This document shows positions 47,899 to 55,281 of a stretch of 58,662 nt of DNA, piece after piece. Position 1 is the stretch's first letter, and every line of letters begins with the position of its first letter. This DNA is from Acetothermia bacterium UBA7521 (GTDB lineage: Bacteria; Bipolaricaulota; Bipolaricaulia; Bipolaricaulales; Bipolaricaulaceae). Position numbers and translations under genes: made by a program. A model generated the notes under the pieces. The model ran no database searches, was not told the origin of the DNA, and saw only the letters and a program-made list of their open reading frames with translations. The stretch lies in NCBI GenBank assembly GCA_002479455.1, contig DLNB01000011.1, positions 1 to 58,662 of the forward strand. Reading direction: 5' to 3'.

Positions 47899-48255
47899 TC
47901 AGGCGCGTCGGGTCTCCTTCGCGACGGCCACCACCTGGGCGAATCCCTCTGGGTCGCGGAATGCGATATCGGCGAGCATCTTCCGGTTTAGCTCGACCCG
48001 CGCTTTACGCAGCCCTCCCATAAACGCAGAGTAGGAGACATCGTGCCTCCGTGTAGCCGCTCCGATCCGCGTCATCCACATCCGGCGCATGACCCGCTTC
48101 TGGAGTTTCCGCGACACGTACATGTGCCGCAGCGCCTTGAACACAGATTGCTTGGCGATGCGGTAACACGAGCGCCGCTTTCCCTTGAACCCCTTGGCGA
48201 GCTTGAGGATCTTCCGCCGCCGCCGCCCGTGCTTCACCCCACCAGGAACTCGCAT
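47899..48255 (-). CDS. rplT: 50S ribosomal protein L20
   Basis: A 118-residue RNA-binding protein needed for early 50S assembly. Recognised by the basic N terminus (KHGRRRRKILKLAKGFKGKR) and the globular C-terminal part (MWMTRIGAATRRHDVSYSAF, ARVELNRKMLADIAFRDPEG). It is the last gene of the infC-rpmI-rplT group. In other bacteria L20 represses this operon by binding its mRNA; this was not tested here. Confidence 0.97.
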   Translation of the reverse strand: MRVPGGVKHGRRRRKILKLAKGFKGKRRSCYRIAKQSVFKALRHMYVSRKLQKRVMRRMWMTRIGAATRRHDVSYSAFMGGLRKARVELNRKMLADIAFRDPEGFAQVVAVAKETRRA

Positions 48256-48270
48256 GTCGTTTCCTCCTAC

Positions 48271-48462
48271 CTAGATGTTCAAAATCCGTCTGAGCCGCTT
48301 TCGATCGGCGCCGCGGACCTCAACGGGCCGGCCGGCCTCGCGGCGGTACTGCGGTCGCATCTTCGACAGTTTGTGCTTGCGGTTGGCGCGCTGGTGGAAG
48401 ATCCTCCCCGTGCCGGAGATCTTAAACCGCTTCGCCGCCGCTCTGTGCGTCCTTGTCTTCAC
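48271..48462 (-). CDS. rpmI: 50S ribosomal protein L35
   Basis: A 63-residue basic ribosomal protein. KTRTHRAAAKRFKISGTGRI and the ending RKRLRRILNI match the family. It begins inside infC (41-nt overlap) and ends 16 nt before rplT, so the three genes are tightly coupled. Confidence 0.95.
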   Translation of the reverse strand: MKTRTHRAAAKRFKISGTGRIFHQRANRKHKLSKMRPQYRREAGRPVEVRGADRKRLRRILNI

Positions 48463-48976
48463 TGCGCCCTCCTTTGCGGGGAAGGGGAACGAGAAGCATC
48501 TGGAGCGTCCTTCCCCGGCTCATCGCATCTTGGTCGACCTTCGCCGTGTCCTCGGTTGCCGTGGTCACCCGAGCCAGAATGTCCTCGCCCTTGCTCATGT
48601 GGATGATCTGGCGTCCCTTGAAGAACACGGACACACGCACCTTGTGACCGTCCCCCAGGAATTCACGGATCCGCGCGAGCTTCGTCTGGAAGTCGTGCTC
48701 CCCTGTTTGGATCGTGAACTTCACCTCTTTGAGGCGGGACGTCTTCTGCTGCTTCTTCTCCCGCTTGCCCTGTTGGTAGCGGTATTTCCCGTAGTTCACG
48801 ATCTTGCACACCACGGGGTTCGCTTCCGGGGCCACCTCAACGAGATCGAGCCCCTTCTCGCGAGCCAGGATAAGCGCCTTGTCCGTAGGGATCACGCCGA
48901 GGCTACGTCCTTCAGGGTCGATCAGGAGAACTTCTCGCGACCGGATCTGCTCGTTTACCCGAAACTCTCGTCGAAT
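48422..48976 (-). CDS. infC: Translation initiation factor IF-3, with probable ATT start
   Basis: A 184-residue factor that binds the 30S subunit and checks start codons and the initiator tRNA. The N-domain has VNEQIRSREVLLIDPEGRSL, the linker KYRYQQGKREKKQQK, and the C-domain VKFTIQTGEHDFQTKLARI with VRVSVFFKGRQI. I place the start at the ATT at 48976, because AGGAGG lies exactly 5 nt before it and the resulting N terminus aligns with the family. AUU starts let IF-3 limit its own synthesis in other bacteria. The frame is open upstream to 49054. Confidence 0.92.
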   Translation of the reverse strand: MRREFRVNEQIRSREVLLIDPEGRSLGVIPTDKALILAREKGLDLVEVAPEANPVVCKIVNYGKYRYQQGKREKKQQKTSRLKEVKFTIQTGEHDFQTKLARIREFLGDGHKVRVSVFFKGRQIIHMSKGEDILARVTTATEDTAKVDQDAMSRGRTLQMLLVPLPRKGGRSEDKDAQSGGEAV

Positions 48977-48987
48977 GGGTTCCTCCT
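48974..48987 (-). promoter_or_regulatory. Ribosome binding site and ATT start of infC
   Basis: AGGAGG (48982-48987), AACCC spacer, ATT (48974-48976). There is no ATG, GTG or TTG in frame at a usable distance, so the AUU codon decides the start. Confidence 0.75.
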
Positions 48988-48996
48988 CATGTACGT

Positions 48997-49002
48997 ATTC
49001 TA
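48997..49002 (-). promoter_or_regulatory. -10 box of the infC-rpmI-rplT operon
   Basis: TAGAAT on the minus strand, at the end of nadD and about 20 nt before the infC start. The -35 (TGGCCC at 17-nt spacing) is weak. Confidence 0.5.
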
Positions 49003-49623
49003 GCCGCCCGCGCCGGATGGGGCCACGCCGTACAAGCCGTGATCGCGGATCCATCGGTCGACAGCGGGGGGGATCATTCCTTCGGCGGAGAGCCCTGCCC
49101 GGTAGCGGCGACGGACCTCAGACGAGGATACGGAGATCAACGGCATCTGCAGAAAGCGGACTTCGGCCTGGTCGAACGGCGGGCGACAGAAGCTTGCGAC
49201 CGGGGCCCCAGGGCGGGGGGCAACGATGAACGGACAGCTCCGCAGAAGCCGCGGCCAGTCGTGCCAGGTGTCGATGCGGGCGAAGATGTCCGCCCCCACG
49301 ATGTACACCACGCCGCCCGGGTGCTGTTCGTTCATCGCCGCAACCGTGTCCACTGTGTAGCACGGACCGGCCCGGTCCACTTCGAACCGCGATACAGAGA
49401 ACCGCGGATGATCTTCGGTGGCGAGGCGGACCATCGTGTAACGATCCTCAGCGGGCACGCCTTCGGCCACCTCGCGGTGGGGTGGGCGGCCGGTGGGAAG
49501 GAACACGACCTCTCGAAGCTCGAACTGACGCAACGCTTCCTCGGCCACGCGTAGGTGGCCGACATGGATCGGGTTGAACGTACCGCCGAACAACCCTGTC
49601 CTACCCCGCAAGCTCAAGCTCAT
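49000..49623 (-). CDS. nadD: Nicotinate-nucleotide adenylyltransferase
   Basis: A 207-residue enzyme of NAD synthesis that joins nicotinate mononucleotide and ATP. The nucleotidyltransferase motif GLFGGTFNPIHVGHLRVAEE (residues 10-29) and the distal ISVSSSEVRRR motif are both present, along with VVYIVGADIFARIDTWHDW. It starts within obgE (23-nt overlap) and ends at the infC promoter. Confidence 0.95.
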   Translation of the reverse strand: MSLSLRGRTGLFGGTFNPIHVGHLRVAEEALRQFELREVVFLPTGRPPHREVAEGVPAEDRYTMVRLATEDHPRFSVSRFEVDRAGPCYTVDTVAAMNEQHPGGVVYIVGADIFARIDTWHDWPRLLRSCPFIVAPRPGAPVASFCRPPFDQAEVRFLQMPLISVSSSEVRRRYRAGLSAEGMIPPAVDRWIRDHGLYGVAPSGAGG

Positions 49624-50887
49624 GCCCCCCGATGCGAACCGTGCTCCCCGCTTGGAGACCGCGGCGCTTGAGCGCCGCGATGACCCCGAGGCGTTCCAAC
49701 CTCCGATAGAAGTACTTCTGGGCGTCCTCGGTCGACAGGTCGAGCCGACGCGCCAGGCGCTCTACGACGGGGCCGCGCACCACGAACCCATCTCCATCCT
49801 CGACCAACTCGAACGGGGCTTCTTCCGGGGTGAGATGCCAAACCCGTCGCGATGGGGCGTCCTCAGCGGGGAGAGGCGCGGGTGCAGGGGTCTCGGGGGT
49901 CTCGTGAAGCGCCCGCCAGAGGAGGAACAGGAGTTCACGTACCCCCCGGCCGCTGACGGCGGAGATGGGGTGGAGCGCGATTCCGGCGTTGCGGAATCGC
50001 TCCATTTCGGCTGATACGCGGTCGGGGGACAGAAGGTCAGTCTTGTTCCCGGCGACGATCTCGGGCTTCGCGCTGAGGTCCTCCCATGCCTCCAGCTCCC
50101 GGCGGAGGAGGTGGTAGTCGGCGAGGGGATCGCGTCCCTCGACTCCGGCGAGGTCCACGACGTGAAGGAGGACCCGAGCTCGCATGGCATGGCGGAGAAA
50201 CCTGTCTCCCAGGCCTTTCCCCTCGTGAGCCCCCTCGATCAGGCCGGGGAGATCGGCGATCACAAGCGAATTCCCGTCCGCGACCTCCACCAGGCCGAGG
50301 TTGGGGGTGAGCGTGGTGAACGGGTACGGGGCGACCTTGACCTTCTTTCGCGACACTCGCGATAGGAACGACGACTTCCCAACGTTGGGAAACCCGACGA
50401 TTCCCACGTCGGCCAACACGCGCAGCTCGAGCTTGAGCCAGCGCCGTTCCCCGCGCTCCCCGAACTCGCGGATCCGCGGGGCCTGGCGGGAAGAGGAGGT
50501 GAACGCTTTGTTGCCTCTTCCCCCCCGTCCTCCTTTGGCGATCAAGACTTCCGCTTCTTCGGTGGCGAGATCGGCGAGGACCTCGTGGGTTGCCGCATCG
50601 CGGACCACCGTACCCAGGGGGACGTGGATCACGAGATCGGAGCCGTTTTTGCCCTGGCGGCAGTTCGGGCCGCCTGGCACACCGTTTCCGGCGCGGAAAT
50701 GGATCTGGTTCTGAAATGGGAGGAGCGTGCCCACAGAGCGGGTAGCGCGCAGGATCACGTCCCCGCCTCGCCCTCCGTTCCCGCCTTCAGGAGAACCGCG
50801 GGGGTTATGGCGGGTCTTGTGAAAGTAGATGAGGCCATCCCCACCCCGGCCGGAGGCGACGTGGATCTTCGCCTCATCAACCCACAT
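49601..50887 (-). CDS. obgE: GTPase ObgE/CgtA
   Basis: A 428-residue GTPase involved in 50S assembly and stress control. It has the glycine-rich Obg domain (GNGGRGGDVILRATRSVGTL, GKNGSDLVIHVPLGTVV), the GTP-binding domain with GFPNVGKSSFLS, DLPGLIEGAHEGKGLG and the NKTD motif, and a C-terminal OCT domain. It stands directly after rpmA, the common rplU-rpmA-obgE order. Confidence 0.96.
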   Translation of the reverse strand: MWVDEAKIHVASGRGGDGLIYFHKTRHNPRGSPEGGNGGRGGDVILRATRSVGTLLPFQNQIHFRAGNGVPGGPNCRQGKNGSDLVIHVPLGTVVRDAATHEVLADLATEEAEVLIAKGGRGGRGNKAFTSSSRQAPRIREFGERGERRWLKLELRVLADVGIVGFPNVGKSSFLSRVSRKKVKVAPYPFTTLTPNLGLVEVADGNSLVIADLPGLIEGAHEGKGLGDRFLRHAMRARVLLHVVDLAGVEGRDPLADYHLLRRELEAWEDLSAKPEIVAGNKTDLLSPDRVSAEMERFRNAGIALHPISAVSGRGVRELLFLLWRALHETPETPAPAPLPAEDAPSRRVWHLTPEEAPFELVEDGDGFVVRGPVVERLARRLDLSTEDAQKYFYRRLERLGVIAALKRRGLQAGSTVRIGGHELELAG

Positions 50888-50896
50888 CCGGTGTGG

Positions 50897-51157
50897 CTAC
50901 ACCGCCTCGTGGGCTGGATCCACGTTCACGTATACGCGTTTGTGCCCCGCGAACCGCACCGTTCCCACGGTCTTGGCGAAGATTGTGAAGTCTCGGCCCA
51001 TACCGACCCCGGACCCGGGGTAGAACCGGGTTCCCCGTTGACGGACGATGATGCACCCCGGCTGCACGAGCTCCCCGCCATACCGCTTGATCCCCAGGCG
51101 CTGACCCGGAGAATCGTGAACGTTCTGGGTTGATCCACCGCTGCTCTTATGCGCCAT
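50897..51157 (-). CDS. rpmA: 50S ribosomal protein L27
   Basis: An 86-residue protein whose N-terminal arm reaches the peptidyl-transferase centre. MAHKSSGGSTQNVHDSPGQR is the direct, unextended form; there is no cleavable N-terminal peptide as in Firmicutes. GAGGGCAGA precedes the ATG. Confidence 0.96.
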   Translation of the reverse strand: MAHKSSGGSTQNVHDSPGQRLGIKRYGGELVQPGCIIVRQRGTRFYPGSGVGMGRDFTIFAKTVGTVRFAGHKRVYVNVDPAHEAV

Positions 51158-51166
51158 TCTGCCCTC

Positions 51167-51481
51167 TCACACCCTTACGCTTTCGCCGACCTCGTGCACC
51201 GCGATGCGCCCTTCGCGCGCCAGAGCGCGCAGCCCGAGGACCATTGTTTCCACGACGGCGTCGATCTCGCGGTCGAGAAAGAAATCCGACCGATCCACCT
51301 CGAACCGAACCGCATGCCCGTCCTTCGTCACTGCCGGATCAAGATGGAGGTACTCCCTCAGGCCGAGGATTGGCGCCTCTACAAGCGCCGCGGCGGCGAG
51401 CCCTTCTGCGGACTCGTCCCCGTTCAGGGTCACCATCTGAACCCGACCCTCGTCGTCCCGCTCGACCACCACGTTCACCAT
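51167..51481 (-). CDS. Prp-like (YsxB) protein lacking catalytic Cys and His
   Basis: A 104-residue protein in the rplU-prp-rpmA position. The helix GLAAAALVEAPILGLREYL lines up with the conserved helix of ribosomal-processing cysteine protease Prp, but the active Cys (normally DIVCAAVS) is replaced and the GHA histidine region reads NGDESAEG with a shortened loop. So it should be inactive as a protease. This agrees with L27 having no extension to remove. The retained fold may have a binding role in ribosome assembly. Confidence 0.78.
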   Translation of the reverse strand: MVNVVVERDDEGRVQMVTLNGDESAEGLAAAALVEAPILGLREYLHLDPAVTKDGHAVRFEVDRSDFFLDREIDAVVETMVLGLRALAREGRIAVHEVGESVRV

Positions 51482-51486
51482 CCGTG

Positions 51487-51804
51487 CTACCCCCTCTCGA
51501 TGGCGAGAATGCGCGTCCGCATGTAGGGCTGACGGTGGCCCTTCTTCCGGCGGTACCCCTTCTTCGGGGAGAACCGCTGGATGATCACCTTTCGTCCGCG
51601 TCCGGCTTCCTTGACTTCGCCCACAACCTGAACTCCGGTCAAGTAGGGGCGGCCGATCTCCACTCCCTCGCCGTTCCGCACGAGGAGAACGCGATCGAAC
51701 GTCACCTTGTCACCCACGTTCGCCGCAGGCAGGAGTTCGTGTACGATCTCCGCCTCGGCTTCCACGCGGTACTGCTTTCCTCCGATCTCCACAACAGCGT
51801 ACAT
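51487..51804 (-). CDS. rplU: 50S ribosomal protein L21
   Basis: A 105-residue 23S rRNA-binding protein. MYAVVEIGGKQYRVEAEAEI and the C-terminal FSPKKGYRRKKGHRQPYMR are typical. The ATG at 51804 follows GAGGTGGCC; an upstream in-frame ATG at 51819 is possible, and a TATTGT -10-like box lies at 51830-51835. It is the first gene of the long ribosomal block. Confidence 0.95.
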   Translation of the reverse strand: MYAVVEIGGKQYRVEAEAEIVHELLPAANVGDKVTFDRVLLVRNGEGVEIGRPYLTGVQVVGEVKEAGRGRKVIIQRFSPKKGYRRKKGHRQPYMRTRILAIERG

Positions 51805-51848
51805 GGCCACCTCGCTCATCGTAGTGGGAACAATAGACAACGGCAATC

Positions 51849-53813
51849 CTAGCGAATCCGGGCCCCTGGTTCCACCTCGCGCTCCGGAGTGAGGAGGGTT
51901 AGCGTTCCGTCCGACGCGGCCAGGATCATGCATTCGGAGCGGATGCCCCGGATCGTGGCCGGCTTCAGGTTGGCCATCACGGCCACGAGCTTCCCCACGA
52001 GATCGGCGGGCTGGTAGTGCTGGCGAATGCCGGCCACGGCTTGCGCCCGGCGGCTCCCGAGGTCGATCGTGAGCTGGAGGAGCTTGTCCGCGCCGGCGAT
52101 CTCTTCCGCGGCGAGGATCCGTCCCACCCTCAGGTCGAGCTTTTGGAACTCCTCGAACGAGACGAGGCCTTCTTCCTTCATCGCTTGGTACCTCCCTTTC
52201 AACTCCGCCACATCCACGTGTTCCAGGAGCGGCCGCGGCTGGAGGCGGAGTTCCTGCCCAGCCAGGCCGGTCAACGCGTCGTCGAACGAGACGTTCGTGA
52301 TCCCCAACAGCGTGTACACCTCGCGGGAGAGCATCGGGACAAACGGCTCGAGGAAGATCGCGACCGCCTTCACAAGGTGGGCTGCCGAGGCCACTGCCCG
52401 AGCGTCGCCGGTGCGCCACGGGGCCGTGCGCTGCATGTACGCGTTGCCCGTCCCGGCGAGCAGGGCGATCGCCCGCAGGGCGGGGGCGAGGGCGCCGCTT
52501 TCCACGGTGCGCACGACCTCGGCGCATGCGGCCTCGATCGCCTGGGCGATCTCGGGATCGGTGGCGTGATCGGGCACCGTCTTATCGTGCCGGGTCCACA
52601 CGTAGGACAGGACGCGGTGGACGAAGTTGGCGATGTTGTCCACGAGCACGTGGTTGACCGCCTTGTCGAACTCCTCCCACGAGAACTCCACGTCCTTCGA
52701 CTCCGGCCGGCCGAAAAAAAGGTAAAACCGCCAGTAGACAGGCGGAAGGAGCTCCAGGGCCTCGTCGGCGAAAATCCCCACCCGCCGCGTCTTGGAGAAC
52801 TGCTCGCCCCCGATCCAGTTCAGGTATTCCGTGGCCGCGAGTTGGTCGGGCAGGTGGTACCCCTGGCCCGCGGCGAGAAGCTGGCCGGGGAAGATGATCG
52901 TGTGGAACGGGATGTTGTCCTTGGCCTGGGTGTACACCTGCCACACCTCGTCCCCAAACCAGAACTCCCGCCACCGCTCCTCCTGGCCCAGCCGGCGGAA
53001 GTGCTCGATCGTTGCTGAGACGTACCCCAGCGCTGCCTCGGCCCACACGTAGATGACCTTGTCCTCTGCCCCAGGGAACGGGGCGGGGATCCCCCATCGG
53101 ATGTCGCGGGTCACGGCCCGCGGTCGAAGCCCGTCATGGATCAGGCGCTCTGTGAACAGCTTCACGTTCCCGCGGAAGTCGCGGCTCCCCACGTACGCGA
53201 GGAGCTGCGGGGTCAGCTTCTCCAGGTCGAGATACCAGTGGCGGGTGGAGCGGGAGACGACGTCGGTCGAGCCGCAGAACGCGCAGTGAGGGGCGCGGAG
53301 CGCTTCCGGCTCCAGCAACGCGCCACACGCATCGCACTGGTTCCCCTGGGCGTGGAGGTACCCGCAGCGGGGGCAGGTGCCGACGATGAACCGGTCGGCG
53401 AGAAACCGGCTGCACCCCTGGCAGAACGCCCGCGCTTCCTCTTGAGAGACGATGTAGCCGTTAGCCTCCATCTGCCGGTAGATCTGGGTGACGAACTCGT
53501 GGTGGACGGGCGACTCGGTGGTCGTGTAGTTGTCGATTGCGATCTCAAACCGGGCGAGGACGTCGGTGATCTGCTTGTGTACACGGTCCGCCAATTCCCG
53601 GGGCGTGATCCCGAGCTGCGCCGCCTCGTACTCGACCTTCGTTCCGTGGGCGTCGGTGCCCGACACGTGGAGCGTCTCGTACCCGCGGAGGCGGTAGAAC
53701 CGAGTGAACGCGTCCCCGGAGAGGAGGCAGCCGATGAGGTTCCCAAGGTGAGGCAGGCCCGAACCGTAGGGCCACGCGCTGCACACCAGGATCCGCTTGA
53801 TGTGGGTGTTCAC
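51849..53813 (-). CDS. metG: Methionyl-tRNA synthetase with C-terminal tRNA-binding domain
   Basis: A 654-residue class I synthetase. HIGH appears as PYGSGLPHLGNLIG and KMSKS as QFSKTRRVGI. Four CxxC knuckles (CQGC, CPRC, CDAC, CAFC) in the connective peptide show the two-zinc type. The C-terminal 110 residues are a Trbp111/OB domain (FEEFQKLDLRVGRILAAEEI) that aids tRNA binding and dimer formation. The GTG at 53813 follows GGGAGAGCC and gives the family N terminus (HIKRILVCSAWPYGSG). Confidence 0.95.
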   Translation of the reverse strand: MNTHIKRILVCSAWPYGSGLPHLGNLIGCLLSGDAFTRFYRLRGYETLHVSGTDAHGTKVEYEAAQLGITPRELADRVHKQITDVLARFEIAIDNYTTTESPVHHEFVTQIYRQMEANGYIVSQEEARAFCQGCSRFLADRFIVGTCPRCGYLHAQGNQCDACGALLEPEALRAPHCAFCGSTDVVSRSTRHWYLDLEKLTPQLLAYVGSRDFRGNVKLFTERLIHDGLRPRAVTRDIRWGIPAPFPGAEDKVIYVWAEAALGYVSATIEHFRRLGQEERWREFWFGDEVWQVYTQAKDNIPFHTIIFPGQLLAAGQGYHLPDQLAATEYLNWIGGEQFSKTRRVGIFADEALELLPPVYWRFYLFFGRPESKDVEFSWEEFDKAVNHVLVDNIANFVHRVLSYVWTRHDKTVPDHATDPEIAQAIEAACAEVVRTVESGALAPALRAIALLAGTGNAYMQRTAPWRTGDARAVASAAHLVKAVAIFLEPFVPMLSREVYTLLGITNVSFDDALTGLAGQELRLQPRPLLEHVDVAELKGRYQAMKEEGLVSFEEFQKLDLRVGRILAAEEIAGADKLLQLTIDLGSRRAQAVAGIRQHYQPADLVGKLVAVMANLKPATIRGIRSECMILAASDGTLTLLTPEREVEPGARIR

Positions 53814-53834
53814 GGCTCTCCCAACAAGGGGGGG

Positions 53835-53840
53835 ATTATA
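53835..53840 (-). promoter_or_regulatory. -10 box of metG
   Basis: Perfect TATAAT on the minus strand, 21 nt before the GTG start. A weak TTCCGA lies at 16-nt spacing as -35. Confidence 0.65.
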
Positions 53841-53940
53841 GCGGAGCCGCTCCGGATCGGAAGGGACGCGAGCACCCCGTCTGCGCCACCGATGGGCGGA
53901 CGCGCGGGTCCGGGGTACACTACCCCCTCGCGGAGGGAAG

Positions 53941-54345
53941 ATGCGCGAGGCGACCGTAGGCAGAGAGCTGGTGGCGATCTTGGAGAACCGGGTGGGCGTG
54001 CTGGCAGGCGTCGCCCGGCTCCTGTCGGAACAGGGGATCAACATCCTCGCGTTGGCGGTGATGGCCCACGAGGGTCAGGCCGAGCTGCACCTCGTCCCCG
54101 ACTCGCCGAGCTACGCCCTCGATACCTTGCGGAAGGCGGAGTTCGAAGTTGAGGAACGCGATGTCGTCCTCGTCGAGCTTCCGCACCGCGCGGGATTCCT
54201 GCGCCGGATCACCGAGGTATTGGCTCGCCAGGGACTCGACATCCGCTACCTCTACGCCAGCGCGTTCGAGGCAGGCCACAGCTCGCTCGTCGTGTTCTCC
54301 TGCTCGAACAACGGCAAGGCCGTCCAGCTCCTCCGCGAGAGGTAG
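53941..54345 (+). CDS. Tandem ACT-domain protein
   Basis: A 134-residue protein made of two ACT domains (about 8-70 and 72-134). Each has the ligand-binding turn: ENRVGVLAGVARLLSEQGIN and PHRAGFLRRITEVLARQGLD. Stand-alone double ACT proteins bind amino acids and regulate enzymes or transporters. A TACACT box and CGGAGGGAAG precede the ATG. It diverges from metG. The ligand is unknown. Confidence 0.85.
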   Translation: MREATVGRELVAILENRVGVLAGVARLLSEQGINILALAVMAHEGQAELHLVPDSPSYALDTLRKAEFEVEERDVVLVELPHRAGFLRRITEVLARQGLDIRYLYASAFEAGHSSLVVFSCSNNGKAVQLLRER

Positions 54346-54363
54346 CAGATCGTCCTCGCACGT

Positions 54364-54410
54364 GCACGGTGTCCGTCGAGCATCGGACGCGCGCCGTGCT
54401 TTCCTCTCTT
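54364..54410 (+). terminator. Terminator after the ACT gene
   Basis: GCACGG (54364-54369) pairs with CCGTGC (54394-54399), and GTCCG with CGGAC inside, followed by TTTCCTCTCTT. Confidence 0.75.
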
Positions 54411-54508
54411 GATCACGGGAAGATCCATCATCTCTCTGCTGTGTCTTCACAGGCAGAGGGGAGGATTCACACGTGGGCCTCGTACCCAGGGGGCCTTTCG
54501 TCAAGGAG

Positions 54509-54607
54509 ATGAAGATATTGAACCGTGATCGGGTGTTGGCGTGGATTGCCGGGCTTCTCGCCTTGGCGGCGATGGCTGTTGTGCCGATACTGGCTCGTAC
54601 CCCGTAG
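54509..54607 (+). CDS. Putative 32-residue single-span membrane protein
   Basis: A short reading frame from ATG 54509: MKILNRDRVLAWIAGL then LALAAMAVVPILARTP. It has a charged start and one hydrophobic helix. AAGGAG lies directly before the ATG and 9 nt before an in-frame TTG (54518), which may be the real start (29 residues). A perfect 24-nt palindrome follows the stop by 6 nt. Too short for a family assignment; could be a small membrane regulator or a chance frame. Confidence 0.45.
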   Translation: MKILNRDRVLAWIAGLLALAAMAVVPILARTP

Positions 54608-54613
54608 AACAAC

Positions 54614-54637
54614 GCGGCCCGGGAGCTCCCGGGCCGC
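54614..54637. terminator. Bidirectional palindromic terminator
   Basis: Perfect 24-nt palindrome with arms GCGGCCCGGGAG and CTCCCGGGCCGC between the small membrane gene (+) and mscL (-). Short T-rich sequence follows on the minus side (GTTGTTCT). Confidence 0.7.
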
Positions 54638-54672
54638 CTCGTGCGTCGTGCGTCTGCTTGCTCTGTTTCGGG

Positions 54673-55113
54673 CTACCCCTTTCCACCCAGGTCCGACGTG
54701 CAGTGCGGGCACCGCGTGGCCTTGATCGGGATCTGGGTCTTGCAGAACGGGCACTCCTTCGTGTGGGGAGCGGCCGCGACCTTCGGCTTCTCCATCTTCT
54801 GGTACGCCTTGACGATCATGAACACCACGAGCGCGATGATCAGGAAGTTGACCACGGCGTTGATGAACGCGCCGTAGTAGATCGCCGCTGCCCCCGCCGC
54901 CCGCGCCGCTGCCGCCGACTCGTAGGTCTGGCCCGACAGGTTGATGTACAGGTTGGCGAAGTCCACGTTCCCCACCAGCTTGCCGATGATCGGCATGATG
55001 AGGTCGTTGACGAACGAGCTTACGACCGCGCCGAACGCCACGCCGATGATGAACGCCACGGCGATCTGAACCAGGTTGCCCTTGACGATGAACGCCTTGA
55101 ACTCCTTCCACAT
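54673..55113 (-). CDS. mscL: Large-conductance mechanosensitive channel with C-terminal zinc ribbon
   Basis: A 146-residue MscL. The N-terminal amphipathic MWKEFKAFIVKGNLVQIAVA, the TM1 pore helix FIIGVAFGAVVSSFVNDLIM and TM2 (AFINAVVNFLIIALVVFMIV) are present. In place of the usual C-terminal helical bundle it ends with CPFCKTQIPIKATRCPHC, a four-cysteine zinc ribbon. The start at 55113 follows AAGGGGGG. It should open under membrane tension to release solutes; the ribbon could tether or tune the pore. Confidence 0.92.
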   Translation of the reverse strand: MWKEFKAFIVKGNLVQIAVAFIIGVAFGAVVSSFVNDLIMPIIGKLVGNVDFANLYINLSGQTYESAAAARAAGAAAIYYGAFINAVVNFLIIALVVFMIVKAYQKMEKPKVAAAPHTKECPFCKTQIPIKATRCPHCTSDLGGKG

Positions 55114-55281
55114 GGCGATTCCCCCCTTGAGATGGAAGCACTGTAGCGATCGGGGGGGGAGAGCGTCAACTCCCGGCAGTCGCCTCTCCCCTGAGGACAC
55201 GCCTTGCCTCGGCCCTTGTTCCGGCGCGGGGCCTTCGGGGCGTCGGCCGACTTCTGTCCCAGTAGGCACCCCTGGCCCCGG

